From Nostoc carneum NIES-2107 (GTDB taxonomy: Bacteria; Cyanobacteriota; Cyanobacteriia; Cyanobacteriales; Nostocaceae), in the NCBI GenBank assembly GCA_002368155.1, contig AP018180.1, positions 3,226,719 through 3,290,718 on the forward strand: 64,000 bases of DNA. Reading direction: 5' to 3'. The first letter of the stretch is position 1. Each line of letters starts with the position of its first letter. This document shows positions 16,691 through 25,099 of the stretch, piece after piece. The notes under the pieces were generated by a model that saw only the letters and a list, made by a program, of their open reading frames with translations, was not told where the DNA came from and searched no databases. The translations under genes were made by a program, and so were the position numbers.

Positions 16691-17782
16691 ATGGAAATCG
16701 GCGTTCCTAAAGAAACTAAGGATCAAGAGTTTCGTGTAGGGTTGAGTCCTTCGAGTGTGCGGGTGTTGCGCGAAAATGGTCATCAGATTTTCGTCCAAAC
16801 CCAAGCTGGTAATGGTGCTGGTTTTACCGATGAGGAGTACATTAGTGCTGGGGCGGAGATTGTGCCCACACCTGAAGCGGTTTGGAATCGGGAACTAGTT
16901 GTTAAAGTCAAAGAACCTCTAGAAGCTGAGTATAAATTTTTGCAGAAAGGGCAGATACTATTTACTTATCTACATCTCGCAGCCGATCGCAAATTAACTG
17001 AGAGTTTAATTGATTGTGGCACTTGTGCGATCGCTTATGAAACTGTAGAACAGCCTGGTGCAAATAAATTACCTTTGCTCTCTCCTATGAGCATTATTGC
17101 CGGTCGGCTATCAGTACAATTCGGCGCAAGGTATTTGGAACGTCAGCAAGGCGGACGAGGTGTGCTTTTGGGTGGTGTGCCGGGGGTAAAACCCGGCAAA
17201 GTCGTAATTTTAGGCGGCGGCGTAGTTGGGACAGAAGCAGCTAAAATTGCTGTAGGTATGGGCGCGATCGTGCAAATTTTGGATGTGAATGTCGAACGCT
17301 TATCCTACCTAGAAACTCTATTTGGCTCTAGAGTTGAATTGCTTTATAGCAGCTCTGCCCATATCGAAGCCGCCGTTAAAGAAGCTGACTTGTTAATCGG
17401 TGCGGTTTTGGTGCCTGGACGTAGAGCACCAATATTAGTATCTCGTGAATTGGTACAAAAAATGCATCCCGGTTCTGTAATTGTGGATGTGGCTGTTGAC
17501 CAAGGCGGTTGTGTGGAAACTTTACGCACTACTTCCCACACTAACCCCATTTACATTGAAGAGGGCGTGGTACATTATGGCGTTCCTAATATGCCTGGTG
17601 CAGTACCTTGGACAGCTACCCAAGCGCTGAATAACAGTACCTTACCTTACGTTGTGCAGTTAGCAAATCTTGGCATTAAGGCGCTGGATGTTAACCCTGC
17701 ATTAGCTAAAGGTGTGAATGTCCAGAATCATCGCTTAGTACATCCTGCTGTACAGGAAGTATTCCCCGATTTGGTAAGTTAA
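16691..17782 (+). CDS. ald: Alanine dehydrogenase
   Basis: A 363-residue protein, the normal length for the family. It begins MEIGVPKETKDQEFRVGLSP, the substrate-binding start of alanine dehydrogenases. It has LFTYLHLAADR with the catalytic His region, and an NAD-binding motif ILGGGVVGTEAA near residue 173. The end (LAKGVNVQNHRLVHPAV) is also typical. The enzyme interconverts L-alanine and pyruvate plus ammonia with NAD. AGAGG upstream is a plausible ribosome-binding site. It stands alone, followed by a palindrome and a MITE. Confidence 0.95.
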   Translation: MEIGVPKETKDQEFRVGLSPSSVRVLRENGHQIFVQTQAGNGAGFTDEEYISAGAEIVPTPEAVWNRELVVKVKEPLEAEYKFLQKGQILFTYLHLAADRKLTESLIDCGTCAIAYETVEQPGANKLPLLSPMSIIAGRLSVQFGARYLERQQGGRGVLLGGVPGVKPGKVVILGGGVVGTEAAKIAVGMGAIVQILDVNVERLSYLETLFGSRVELLYSSSAHIEAAVKEADLLIGAVLVPGRRAPILVSRELVQKMHPGSVIVDVAVDQGGCVETLRTTSHTNPIYIEEGVVHYGVPNMPGAVPWTATQALNNSTLPYVVQLANLGIKALDVNPALAKGVNVQNHRLVHPAVQEVFPDLVS

Positions 17783-17832
17783 GGGGCGACGCGTGGAAAT
17801 TGGCTATTAACTCGTTAGGGTAGTCAAGAGCC

Positions 17833-17860
17833 GTACAGACGCGATTAATCGCGTCTGTAC
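17833..17860. repeat. Dispersed palindrome GACGCGATTAATCGCGTC, copy 3 (28-bp perfect form)
   Basis: The 18-bp core at 17838-17855 is extended on both sides to a 28-bp perfect palindrome (GTACA...TGTAC). It lies 50 bases after ald and could also act as a hairpin in its 3' RNA. Confidence 0.9.
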
Positions 17861-17870
17861 TCAGAAGTCA

Positions 17871-18102
17871 TACCAATTTAAATAGTGTTTGCGGCACATC
17901 AATATATTCTAGAACACCGATTCACTAATAAAAGACGAGACTGAAAACCCCTGTTTTAACGTCTTTTACAACGAAACATTCCTTGTTACGACTCACGAAA
18001 CCTGGTTTTTTCGTCATGATTCCGAATACTGAATCGGTGTTCTAGAGGGCATGGCATTGCCATGCCCCTACCATCTGCCGCATTCTTTTTTTAAATTGGT
18101 AT
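17871..18102. mobile_element. MITE family A, copy 3, split by a nested element
   Basis: The ends TACCAATTTAAATAGTGTTT and TTTTTTTAAATTGGTA match the other copies, as do the inner phrase ACATCAATATATTCTAGA and the hairpin GGCATGGCATTGCCATGCC. The copy is interrupted at TCTAGA by a 127-bp insertion (17914-18040). Confidence 0.75.
17914..18040. mobile_element. Nested 127-bp inverted-repeat element inside the MITE
   Basis: The insertion begins ACACCGATTCA and ends TGAATCGGTGT, so it has 11-bp perfect terminal inverted repeats. It is flanked on both sides by TCTAGA (17908-17913 and 18041-18046), where the uninterrupted MITE copy at 7137 has a single TCTAGA. No coding capacity. Confidence 0.7.
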
Positions 18103-18104
18103 GA

Positions 18105-19004
18105 CTATAATCCTTTGGACTTCCGGAATTCGCGGACAACATCTTTAATATCCTGTAATTCACCTTCAACTAGGTAATTTAATTGCCGCATTTCGTCTGC
18201 GGAAATTTTACCAGCTAGTTGAGCGATCGCGTTTTTTAACTGCGGATATTTTTCGAGGATGGCTTTGCGGACAATTGGCGTAGCTTCATAAGGCGGAAAA
18301 TACTGCCGATCATCTTTTAGCACCACTAAACCCAAGCGGGCAATTTGCCCATCAGTGGAATTTCCCGCTACCATATCTACTTGTTTTTGAATTAATGCGC
18401 GATAAATTAAGCCTAAATCCATAATTTGGGGTGGTTTGGCAAAACGTAAATTATAGGTTTTCGCTAAACCCGCAAACCCATCTTCCCGTTCTAAAAATTC
18501 ATAGCCAAAACCGCCTCGCCATTGGGGAGTATATTTAGTAGCTTCCGAGAGAGTTTGTAAATTGTAGCGCCGCGCATCTTCCCCGCGAATAGTCATGGCG
18601 AAAGTGTTTTCAAAACCCAAACTGGGCATGACTTCTAAATTAAATTGTTGGGCGTAGGCTTGCTTGAGTTTTGCGTAAACTATTTTGGGGTCGTTTACTA
18701 CTTGTTGTTTTAAAATACCTGTAAAAGCTGTACCAGTATATTCAATATAAGCATCGATTTTCCCTGCTGTAATTGCACTATGGCAGACAAAAGAACCACC
18801 TAAGCGGGGGCGACGAGCTACTTTTAAATTAGTTGTGGCTTCGATTTGTTGGGCTAAAAGTTCACCTAAAATATCTTGTTCGGTAAAATCTTTAGAAGCG
18901 ACAATAATATCGCCACTGCTAGTTGTATTAGTATTAGGGCTACAACTAGCGATCGCAATTACTAAGGCGACTGTTAATAGGCATAAAGTTATAAATTTTT
19001 TCAT
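18105..19004 (-). CDS. Osmoprotectant-type ABC transporter substrate-binding lipoprotein
   Basis: A 299-residue lipoprotein: hydrophobic signal with lipobox IASC near residue 21, then IIVASKDFTEQDILGELLAQ, the start of the OpuBC/OsmF/ProX-type binding domain. Later DAYIEYTGTAFTG and GNSTDGQIARLGLVVLKDD are characteristic of the family. It would bind betaine, choline or a related quaternary amine outside the membrane; the ligand cannot be fixed from sequence. It is the last gene of an ATPase-permease-binding protein operon, 16 bases after the permease. Confidence 0.88.
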   Translation of the reverse strand: MKKFITLCLLTVALVIAIASCSPNTNTTSSGDIIVASKDFTEQDILGELLAQQIEATTNLKVARRPRLGGSFVCHSAITAGKIDAYIEYTGTAFTGILKQQVVNDPKIVYAKLKQAYAQQFNLEVMPSLGFENTFAMTIRGEDARRYNLQTLSEATKYTPQWRGGFGYEFLEREDGFAGLAKTYNLRFAKPPQIMDLGLIYRALIQKQVDMVAGNSTDGQIARLGLVVLKDDRQYFPPYEATPIVRKAILEKYPQLKNAIAQLAGKISADEMRQLNYLVEGELQDIKDVVREFRKSKGL

Positions 19005-19020
19005 CTTTAAAACATTGCCT

Positions 19021-19653
19021 TCAACCTTTAACCTTTAACTTTCCTTCAATCCAACCAATTGCTAAATCAGCAATTAATGCAATTAATGCTGCAGGAACTG
19101 CACCAGCTAAAATTAACTGATTATTCACCACTGCAATGCCGCGAAAAATAAATACACCTAAACCACCAGCACCAATTGCAGCAGCAATAGTTGCAATCCC
19201 AATGGAGATGACAGTGGCGACTCTGACCCCAGCTAAAATTACTCCCATTGCTAAAGGAATTTCCACCTGTAATAACAATTCTTTATCTGTCATACCCATA
19301 CCTTTTCCAGCTTCTCTAATTGCTGGATCTACACCAATAATGCCAGTGTAAGTATTGCGAATTATCGGTAATAAAGAATATAAAGTTAAAGCTACAATTG
19401 CAGGTACTACGCCAATACCGCCAATTACAGGCACAGGAATTAATAACCCAAATAAAGCCAAACTAGGAATAGTTTGTAAAATATTGGCAATCCCTAAAAT
19501 TGGTTGGCGGAGTTGAGTTTTGCGGGTAATTAAAATACCTAAAGGAATACCGATTAATATAGCAATTCCAATCGCAATGCCCACCATAAATAAATGTTCC
19601 AGCGTATGCTGCAAAATTTCGGGGGCGTACTTAAACAAAAAGAAATCTTTCAT
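19021..19653 (-). CDS. Osmoprotectant-type ABC transporter permease
   Basis: About 210 residues with five or six hydrophobic segments and the EAA-type loop REAGKGMGMTDKELLLQVEIPLA contacting the ATPase. This is the single-domain permease type of OpuBB/OpuCB/YehW systems. The ATG at 19651-19653 overlaps the ATPase stop in an ATGA arrangement, which indicates translational coupling. A longer frame to 19680 would overlap the ATPase by 31 bases and is less likely. Confidence 0.9.
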   Translation of the reverse strand: MKDFFLFKYAPEILQHTLEHLFMVGIAIGIAILIGIPLGILITRKTQLRQPILGIANILQTIPSLALFGLLIPVPVIGGIGVVPAIVALTLYSLLPIIRNTYTGIIGVDPAIREAGKGMGMTDKELLLQVEIPLAMGVILAGVRVATVISIGIATIAAAIGAGGLGVFIFRGIAVVNNQLILAGAVPAALIALIADLAIGWIEGKLKVKG

Positions 19654-20408
19654 AAATTGTCTTGCAGAGAATGCAGACATTGGCGAAAAGCTAGGCTTTC
19701 GGGATGTTGCGATCGCATAAATTCATCCTTTGTCCCTAATACTACCAATTCTCCCCCATACATTAAACCAATTCTCGATGCCAATACAAATGCTTCTTGA
19801 ATGTCGTGGGTGACAAACACAACGGTTTTGCCTAAGTCTTGTTGTAAGCGGCGAAACTCTTGCTGAATTTCCAGCCTGGTAATTGGATCGAGTGCGCCAA
19901 ATGGTTCATCCATTAATAATACAGGCGGATCGGCTGCTAGCGCTCTTGCTACACCCACCCTTTGCCTTTGTCCCCCCGAAAGTTCGTGGGGATAACGCCC
20001 AGCAAATTGTTCTGGTTCTAAACCTACCAAGTGCAACAACTCATAAACCCGCGTTTTAATTTGTTTTGGCTTCCAACCTTCCAAAGTCGGAACTAAACCT
20101 ACATTACGTTCTACTGTGAAATGGGGAAATAAACCAGTCTCTTGAATCACATAACCAATCCTGCGCCGCAGTTTAATTTCGTCCCATTGCGTTGTCGGAA
20201 CGCCATCAAATAACACCTCCCCGGTGGTAGGCGTAAACAGGTGATTAATTAATTTCATTGTTGTAGTTTTACCGCTACCACTGCGCCCCAGCAATACTAG
20301 TGCTTCTCCTTGGCGAATCGAGAAATTGAGATGGGATACTAAAGGGCGATGGTTACGGCTAAAGGTGACATCACGGAATTCAACAGCGATTTGGTGATTT
20401 TTTGGCAT
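19650..20408 (-). CDS. Osmoprotectant-type ABC transporter ATPase
   Basis: A 252-residue ABC ATPase with Walker A GRSGSGKTT, Q-loop in YVIQETGLFPH, signature LSGGQRQRVGVARAL, Walker B PPVLLMDEP and H-loop VTHD. The family is ProV/OpuBA-like, but without the C-terminal CBS domains found in some members. It is the first gene of the three-gene operon; the tandem small-RNA array lies directly upstream. Confidence 0.9.
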   Translation of the reverse strand: MPKNHQIAVEFRDVTFSRNHRPLVSHLNFSIRQGEALVLLGRSGSGKTTTMKLINHLFTPTTGEVLFDGVPTTQWDEIKLRRRIGYVIQETGLFPHFTVERNVGLVPTLEGWKPKQIKTRVYELLHLVGLEPEQFAGRYPHELSGGQRQRVGVARALAADPPVLLMDEPFGALDPITRLEIQQEFRRLQQDLGKTVVFVTHDIQEAFVLASRIGLMYGGELVVLGTKDEFMRSQHPESLAFRQCLHSLQDNL

Positions 20409-20534
20409 GATTTACCTGGTATTTTCTTGATCATCCTATGAGTGTCAAAAATTCTAGTAGTTTTCCGGAATCGTCAAAGCTACCGTTGTAATCATTATCA
20501 GACAAGCAACTATACTGAAGCCCTATACCGAAAA

Positions 20535-20588
20535 GTGCGGGGACATACCCCAACAAAAACCCAGTTGTCACAACTGGGTTTTTGTTTG
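20535..20588 (+). ncRNA. Candidate small RNA, unit 1
   Basis: A TATACC box at 20524-20529 is followed by hairpin 1 (GGGG-acata-CCCC, 20539-20551). Hairpin 2 (AACCCAGTT-gtcac-AACTGGGTT, 20558-20580) ends in TTTGTTT. Hairpin 2 has a T-A pair where the other units have G-C. The 5' end is an estimate; a longer RNA starting nearer TCCGGA is possible. Confidence 0.55.
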
Positions 20589-20753
20589 AGAGTAACTTAC
20601 TGCCAGGATTTCCCGCAATCATGGCAATTTATTCTCCGTAAATTTAAGCATACAAAATTGCTGGGGTGAGGAAGTTCAGTAGTTATCCGGAAGCGGATAG
20701 GGCATTGTTTAAATCATTATTAAACCAACATATAGAAAAGTCTTATACAGAAA

Positions 20754-20806
20754 GTGTGGGGATTAACCCCAACAAGAACCCAGTGAAAACCACTGGGTTT
20801 TTGTTT
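20754..20806 (+). ncRNA. Candidate small RNA, unit 2
   Basis: A TATACA box at 20744-20749 is followed by hairpin 1 (GGGG-attaa-CCCC, 20758-20770) and the terminator hairpin AACCCAGTG-aaaac-CACTGGGTT (20777-20799) with TTTTGTTTT. An upstream hairpin TATCCG-gaag-CGGATA surrounds the TCCGGA motif. Confidence 0.55.
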
Positions 20807-20976
20807 TAGAGTGAATTACTGCAAGGGTTTCCCGCAATCATGGCAATTGACTATCCGTGAATTTAAGCACAAAAAATTGAGGCTGTTAATAAGTTCAGTA
20901 GTTATGCGGAAGCGGATAGGGCGTTGTTTAAATCATTATTAAGCCAGCAACTAATAAAAAAGTTTTATACAGTAAA

Positions 20977-21030
20977 GTGCGGGGATTAACCCCAACAAGA
21001 ACCCAGTGAAAACCACTGGGTTTTTGTTTT
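20977..21030 (+). ncRNA. Candidate small RNA, unit 3
   Basis: A TATACA box at 20966-20971 is followed by GGGG-attaa-CCCC (20981-20993), then the terminator hairpin at 21000-21022 with a following T-run. The layout is the same as unit 2. Confidence 0.55.
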
Positions 21031-21182
21031 ATATGGCATTGCCTACATCGTCATTGATTATCAGTAGAATTAACCATTAAAAAGTGATGGTGTTAATAAG
21101 TTCAGTATTTCTGCGGAAGCGCTTAAAGCAGATTCTTGTAATTATTAGTCCAACAACTTATATATAAGCTTTATAGAGTAAA

Positions 21183-21236
21183 GTTTAGGGATTAACCCTA
21201 ACAAAAACCCAGTGAAAACCACTGGGTTTTTGTTTT
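21183..21236 (+). ncRNA. Candidate small RNA, unit 4
   Basis: A TATAGA box at 21172-21177 is followed by hairpin 1 with changed pairs (AGGG-attaa-CCCT, 21187-21199), so a G-C pair became A-U and the stem was kept. The terminator hairpin is at 21206-21228 with a T-run. Confidence 0.55.
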
Positions 21237-21382
21237 AGATATTTTTCCTCATCTGCTTATTAGACCACTTACAAAAGTGCCTTTTGTAAGAGATGGGTCA
21301 AGAGAAAATACAAAACCTTTTCCCCTTCCCCCTTTACCTTTTCCCAGACTTCTAAAAGAAGTCTATTTTACTTGGTAGTTAC

Positions 21383-23086
21383 TTAATTACTAGCCATTAA
21401 CGCCTTAGTAGCAGACTCTCCAGCTTTGACTAGCTTTCGCTTGAGTTGGAATATCAATAATCCCACAGCACTCCAATAACCCAGAATTGACAGCAATGCT
21501 GTGATGGGTGATATTGAGTTTGCGCCAGGTGCGATCGCAAAAATCGGCCCAATCACTGAAAGTAAGTAGAAATAATTGTTGTCTCTGACGTAAGGGGAGA
21601 ATATAGCTAAAACTATCACTGGTACTACAATGAGAGCAGCAACAGTAGCCGCAGCCCAAAAGATTCTATGCTGATTTTTGGTGAGTAAGAATAGTTGAGC
21701 TATTGATGCATAAAGCATAGCTAAACTACTAGATAACACTAGAGCGAAAATTGCTCTGATTTTTTCATCAAGTTGGACGTGGGAGAGGATAATTAACCCA
21801 CAGATAGCAATAATTGCAATCATGGCATTAATAGCGATCGCTAACAAGCCGGGGCTTTTTTCACCCCAGATCAAATCCTGTACTAGCTTTCTACCTACTA
21901 CTCCTTGAGAATTAGATGTACGACGATAACGCGCCCAATCTTGGAGTGGTTGACGATGAGGATTGAGTGCAGCAATTAAATAAAGAAATAGCCAAAAATC
22001 TAAGAACAATAAGCACATGAGATTTTCAGCTAAGAGATATTTGCTGGTACTTCCCTCCAAAACTAATTTTTGCCAATTTGCACATCCTAAAGTCAGCAAT
22101 GCAAAGCTAGCAGTTAATAAATAACTCTGACGCTTACTCAACATTGTGGTATTGGGGTCACGAAAACAACGTTGTAAGGAGTGCCAAATAAAGTAGGTTC
22201 CTAGACCGTAAATTAATAAAGTAAAGTCAAGTGTTACTACTCTGCTATTTCCCAAAGGTAAAGCAAACCAGTGAAAATTGGTAAGCCAGTAACCAGCATA
22301 ATTAAAAGTAGAATTGATTGCAGAAGACGGAATTAAGAAAGAAGGATTAATCAGTCTAGCAAAAACCAATGGATATTCATTTGATACTTCTTTGAAGGCT
22401 ATGGGCGAAGTAACTAAAAGAAAACCTAAAGCTACACCACTACCTAACCAAGCTTGAAACCCTCCCAACCAGGAACCAACTAAGGCAAATAGCAAGGCGC
22501 TGCTATAGTATAAAATCCCCGCAGCAACCACTACTGTATAAAAGCTGAAAATCTCAGGAAACGAAATTTGCCCAGCTAAACCTAAGCATATATGCAAAGG
22601 AAGCGCTAAGATTACTCCAAGATAAAGTAAAATCGGCACGCCTAACATTTTGCCCAATAAAATACTTCGAGGTGTTTGGGGACTCAGGCGAATAAAATTG
22701 AGAGTTTCACGCCGTTCTTCAGCAGCTAAATCATTAATAATTAGGTAAGTACCAGCAACTAAAAGTGAAATAGAGCCAATAATCCCTAGCCAGGTAAATA
22801 CATCTAAATACCACAATTGCCAGTTGATAATTACATTACCAAATCCATCTGCAAGGCATTGCCGCGAATTATATTCGAGTTTACCTGTACAATATCGGTC
22901 AAAGGAATTGTATACAAGTTCTAGTTTGGTAGGTAACTGGGTTTGAAAATACATAAATATGATAAATTGACCCAGCAATGAGATACCACCAGAAAGTATT
23001 AAGTTGCGCGGCTTTAGCCTTCCTTTAAGTTCGCGCAACAGTTGAGGATTCCAATCTCCTACTTGATTCATCCAATTTAGATTCAT
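21383..23086 (-). CDS. ABC-2 type transporter permease (second of two paralogues)
   Basis: A 567-residue polytopic membrane protein. Residues 10-30 (GDWNPQLLRELKGRLKPRN) are nearly the same as in the upstream gene. About twelve hydrophobic segments follow, with a conserved cytoplasmic AAEERRETLNFIRLSPQTPRS region and a GKMLGVPILLYL segment, as in ABC-2 exporter subunits. It is the last gene of the set with the ATPase at 25100-26050. Substrate unknown. Confidence 0.85.
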   Translation of the reverse strand: MNLNWMNQVGDWNPQLLRELKGRLKPRNLILSGGISLLGQFIIFMYFQTQLPTKLELVYNSFDRYCTGKLEYNSRQCLADGFGNVIINWQLWYLDVFTWLGIIGSISLLVAGTYLIINDLAAEERRETLNFIRLSPQTPRSILLGKMLGVPILLYLGVILALPLHICLGLAGQISFPEIFSFYTVVVAAGILYYSSALLFALVGSWLGGFQAWLGSGVALGFLLVTSPIAFKEVSNEYPLVFARLINPSFLIPSSAINSTFNYAGYWLTNFHWFALPLGNSRVVTLDFTLLIYGLGTYFIWHSLQRCFRDPNTTMLSKRQSYLLTASFALLTLGCANWQKLVLEGSTSKYLLAENLMCLLFLDFWLFLYLIAALNPHRQPLQDWARYRRTSNSQGVVGRKLVQDLIWGEKSPGLLAIAINAMIAIIAICGLIILSHVQLDEKIRAIFALVLSSSLAMLYASIAQLFLLTKNQHRIFWAAATVAALIVVPVIVLAIFSPYVRDNNYFYLLSVIGPIFAIAPGANSISPITALLSILGYWSAVGLLIFQLKRKLVKAGESATKALMASN

Positions 23087-23155
23087 ATTAAAAGCTCTCT
23101 TTTGGTGTTGGGTGTTGGGTGTTTGGCTTTTGTTATTCCTTGTCCCTCCTTCCTC

Positions 23156-25057
23156 TTAACGTTTTGCTAACAAGGCTTTTGTAGCAGATTCTCCTGCTAA
23201 TTTCATCTGCTTTGCTAATTTGATATTTAACAAAATTAGGACAGTTAATTCAGCTATAAATGCCTTAAAAACTGTGCTTGTGGCAGCATATTCTAAACCA
23301 GCCCAAGGAAAGGTAGAAAATAGCCATGCTACTGGATACGCTGCGGGTTTAATATTGAGGATTCCGAGAAACAATGGTGGTAGGAAGACAGCCGCAACTA
23401 TAGTCCCCACTGCCCACATTGAACGATTAGAAGTTTTCATCATTAGCATTAATTGGGCTAAGGTTGCATAAATCATCATTAAGCTAATGAAGAAAGCCAC
23501 AGCTAAAATTGCCTTCGATCTGCCAATCTCATTTACCCAGTTTATGGCATTGTTATGATGAGTATTCAACATCGGTGCAAGTACAATCCAAACTACTAGT
23601 GGAGTAGTTGCGATCGCTAAATTAATCAACATTGCCAATAGTGCTGGGCTTTTTTCATCTACTAGCCAATCTTGGAGCGCAAATTTCCGCAAAAATCCTT
23701 GAAAATTGGCAACTTTTTCATGTCGATATCTTGCCCAATCTTGGATAGTTTGTCTGTGAGGTGACAAAATTACCAGTAAGGAAAGTAATAGCATGATATT
23801 AAAAAATGCTATTAATCCCCAATTTTGACCTATTTGATAGTTCAAATCATAATAACAAGGAATAGATTGACTACCTCTGTAATCTGGGCAGTAATTGTCA
23901 GAGTATTGCAGCGTAAATCCCCAAAAAATCACTTGATAACTCGCCACTAACAAATAACTCTGAACTTTATTGAATATTGCACCATCAGGATTACGAAAGC
24001 GGCGTTTCATTCCTTCCCAAGCCCAGTAAATGCCTACACCATAATTAAATAAATGTAAGGCAAGTAGACCAATCAGATTTTTACCAAGTGGTAAGTAAAA
24101 AAACTGTATTTCTTGTATTGCTGGTTCCTGATATCGGGGTGTGAGATATCCCAGCATACTCGCAGGGTTTAATAAACTTAACCAAGCGAGTAGATTGCGA
24201 AAATCTGCACTATAAAATAAAGTCTGCAAAGTTACGCATACGAAGAGGAGAACTAAACCACTTCCTAACCAAGGTTGAAAACCACTAAACCAACGACTAA
24301 TTAAGCCAAATAGCAATGCATTACTGTAGAAGAAAACACAACTAGCAGCCAGCACTATATAGAAAGCTAGAATCGAAGTAAAGGGAATTTGCGCCGCCAT
24401 ACCTGACAATAAATGTAAAGGTATTGCCGCTAAAACTATGAGATAGACCAGAATAGGTACACCTAACATTTTGCCAGTTAAAATACTGGCTTCCGATTGT
24501 GGACTAAGACGTAAAAAATTCAATGTGCCGCGACGTTCTTCTTGCCCTAAATTATTGATCAGCAAATAAGTCCCAGCAACTAAAAGTGTGAATATAAACA
24601 TCACACTCAGCGTCATAAATATATATTTCCAGTGGTCTTGCCACCACATTTGCATATTTATTTGCTCGGCTGGGCAAGAACTTTGATATAAGATGTTATT
24701 AAGATTGTCGATTTGCTGTTTCAGGGATTTTTGTTCTAATTTTAAATCCGGGATTTTCGCTAATAAATCTGAGTTTAGACTCCCACTATAACTATTGATT
24801 TTGGAGTTAACCTGCTCAAGGCTTTGATTGAGAAAGGTAAGATTTTTTTGATAACCGTCAGCAAGATTGCAGTATATGCCTGACATAGCATATGTTTTGC
24901 CAGGCAAATCGCTGATTTGATATATATAAGTCCCTAGTTGAGTTACTAGGGATATTGCCAAGGCAATTAAAATATTGACAGGTTTCAGGCGGCCTTTGAG
25001 TTCGCGCAACAATTGCGGATTCCAATCACCGATTTTGTCTAACCACTTGAGCATCAT
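23156..25057 (-). CDS. ABC-2 type transporter permease (first of two paralogues)
   Basis: About 633 residues, a paralogue of the next gene with the same GDWNPQLLRELKGRLKP start and EERRGTLNFLRLSPQS region. An extra-membrane insert of about 80 residues (about 50-130) is predicted to form coiled coil (SLEQVNSKINSYSG and following) between the first two membrane segments. The ATG at 25055-25057 with GGAGC upstream is preferred over the TTG at 25072. It probably pairs with its paralogue as a heterodimer driven by the single upstream ATPase. Substrate unknown. Confidence 0.85.
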   Translation of the reverse strand: MMLKWLDKIGDWNPQLLRELKGRLKPVNILIALAISLVTQLGTYIYQISDLPGKTYAMSGIYCNLADGYQKNLTFLNQSLEQVNSKINSYSGSLNSDLLAKIPDLKLEQKSLKQQIDNLNNILYQSSCPAEQINMQMWWQDHWKYIFMTLSVMFIFTLLVAGTYLLINNLGQEERRGTLNFLRLSPQSEASILTGKMLGVPILVYLIVLAAIPLHLLSGMAAQIPFTSILAFYIVLAASCVFFYSNALLFGLISRWFSGFQPWLGSGLVLLFVCVTLQTLFYSADFRNLLAWLSLLNPASMLGYLTPRYQEPAIQEIQFFYLPLGKNLIGLLALHLFNYGVGIYWAWEGMKRRFRNPDGAIFNKVQSYLLVASYQVIFWGFTLQYSDNYCPDYRGSQSIPCYYDLNYQIGQNWGLIAFFNIMLLLSLLVILSPHRQTIQDWARYRHEKVANFQGFLRKFALQDWLVDEKSPALLAMLINLAIATTPLVVWIVLAPMLNTHHNNAINWVNEIGRSKAILAVAFFISLMMIYATLAQLMLMMKTSNRSMWAVGTIVAAVFLPPLFLGILNIKPAAYPVAWLFSTFPWAGLEYAATSTVFKAFIAELTVLILLNIKLAKQMKLAGESATKALLAKR

Positions 25058-25099
25058 AGATAAAAGCTCCAAACAGAGGAATTAAGAATTATTGCGGAA

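Larger units (their letters stand above)
20460..21236 (+). repeat. Array of four tandem 207-222 bp units carrying candidate small RNAs
   Basis: Four diverged direct repeats with anchor hexamers at 20464 (TCCGGA), 20686 (TCCGGA), 20905 (TGCGGA) and 21112 (TGCGGA). Each contains a TATAC/TATAG box, a small GGGG-CCCC hairpin, and a strong hairpin followed by a T-run. Most other parts have drifted, while both hairpins are kept with paired changes. Confidence 0.8.
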
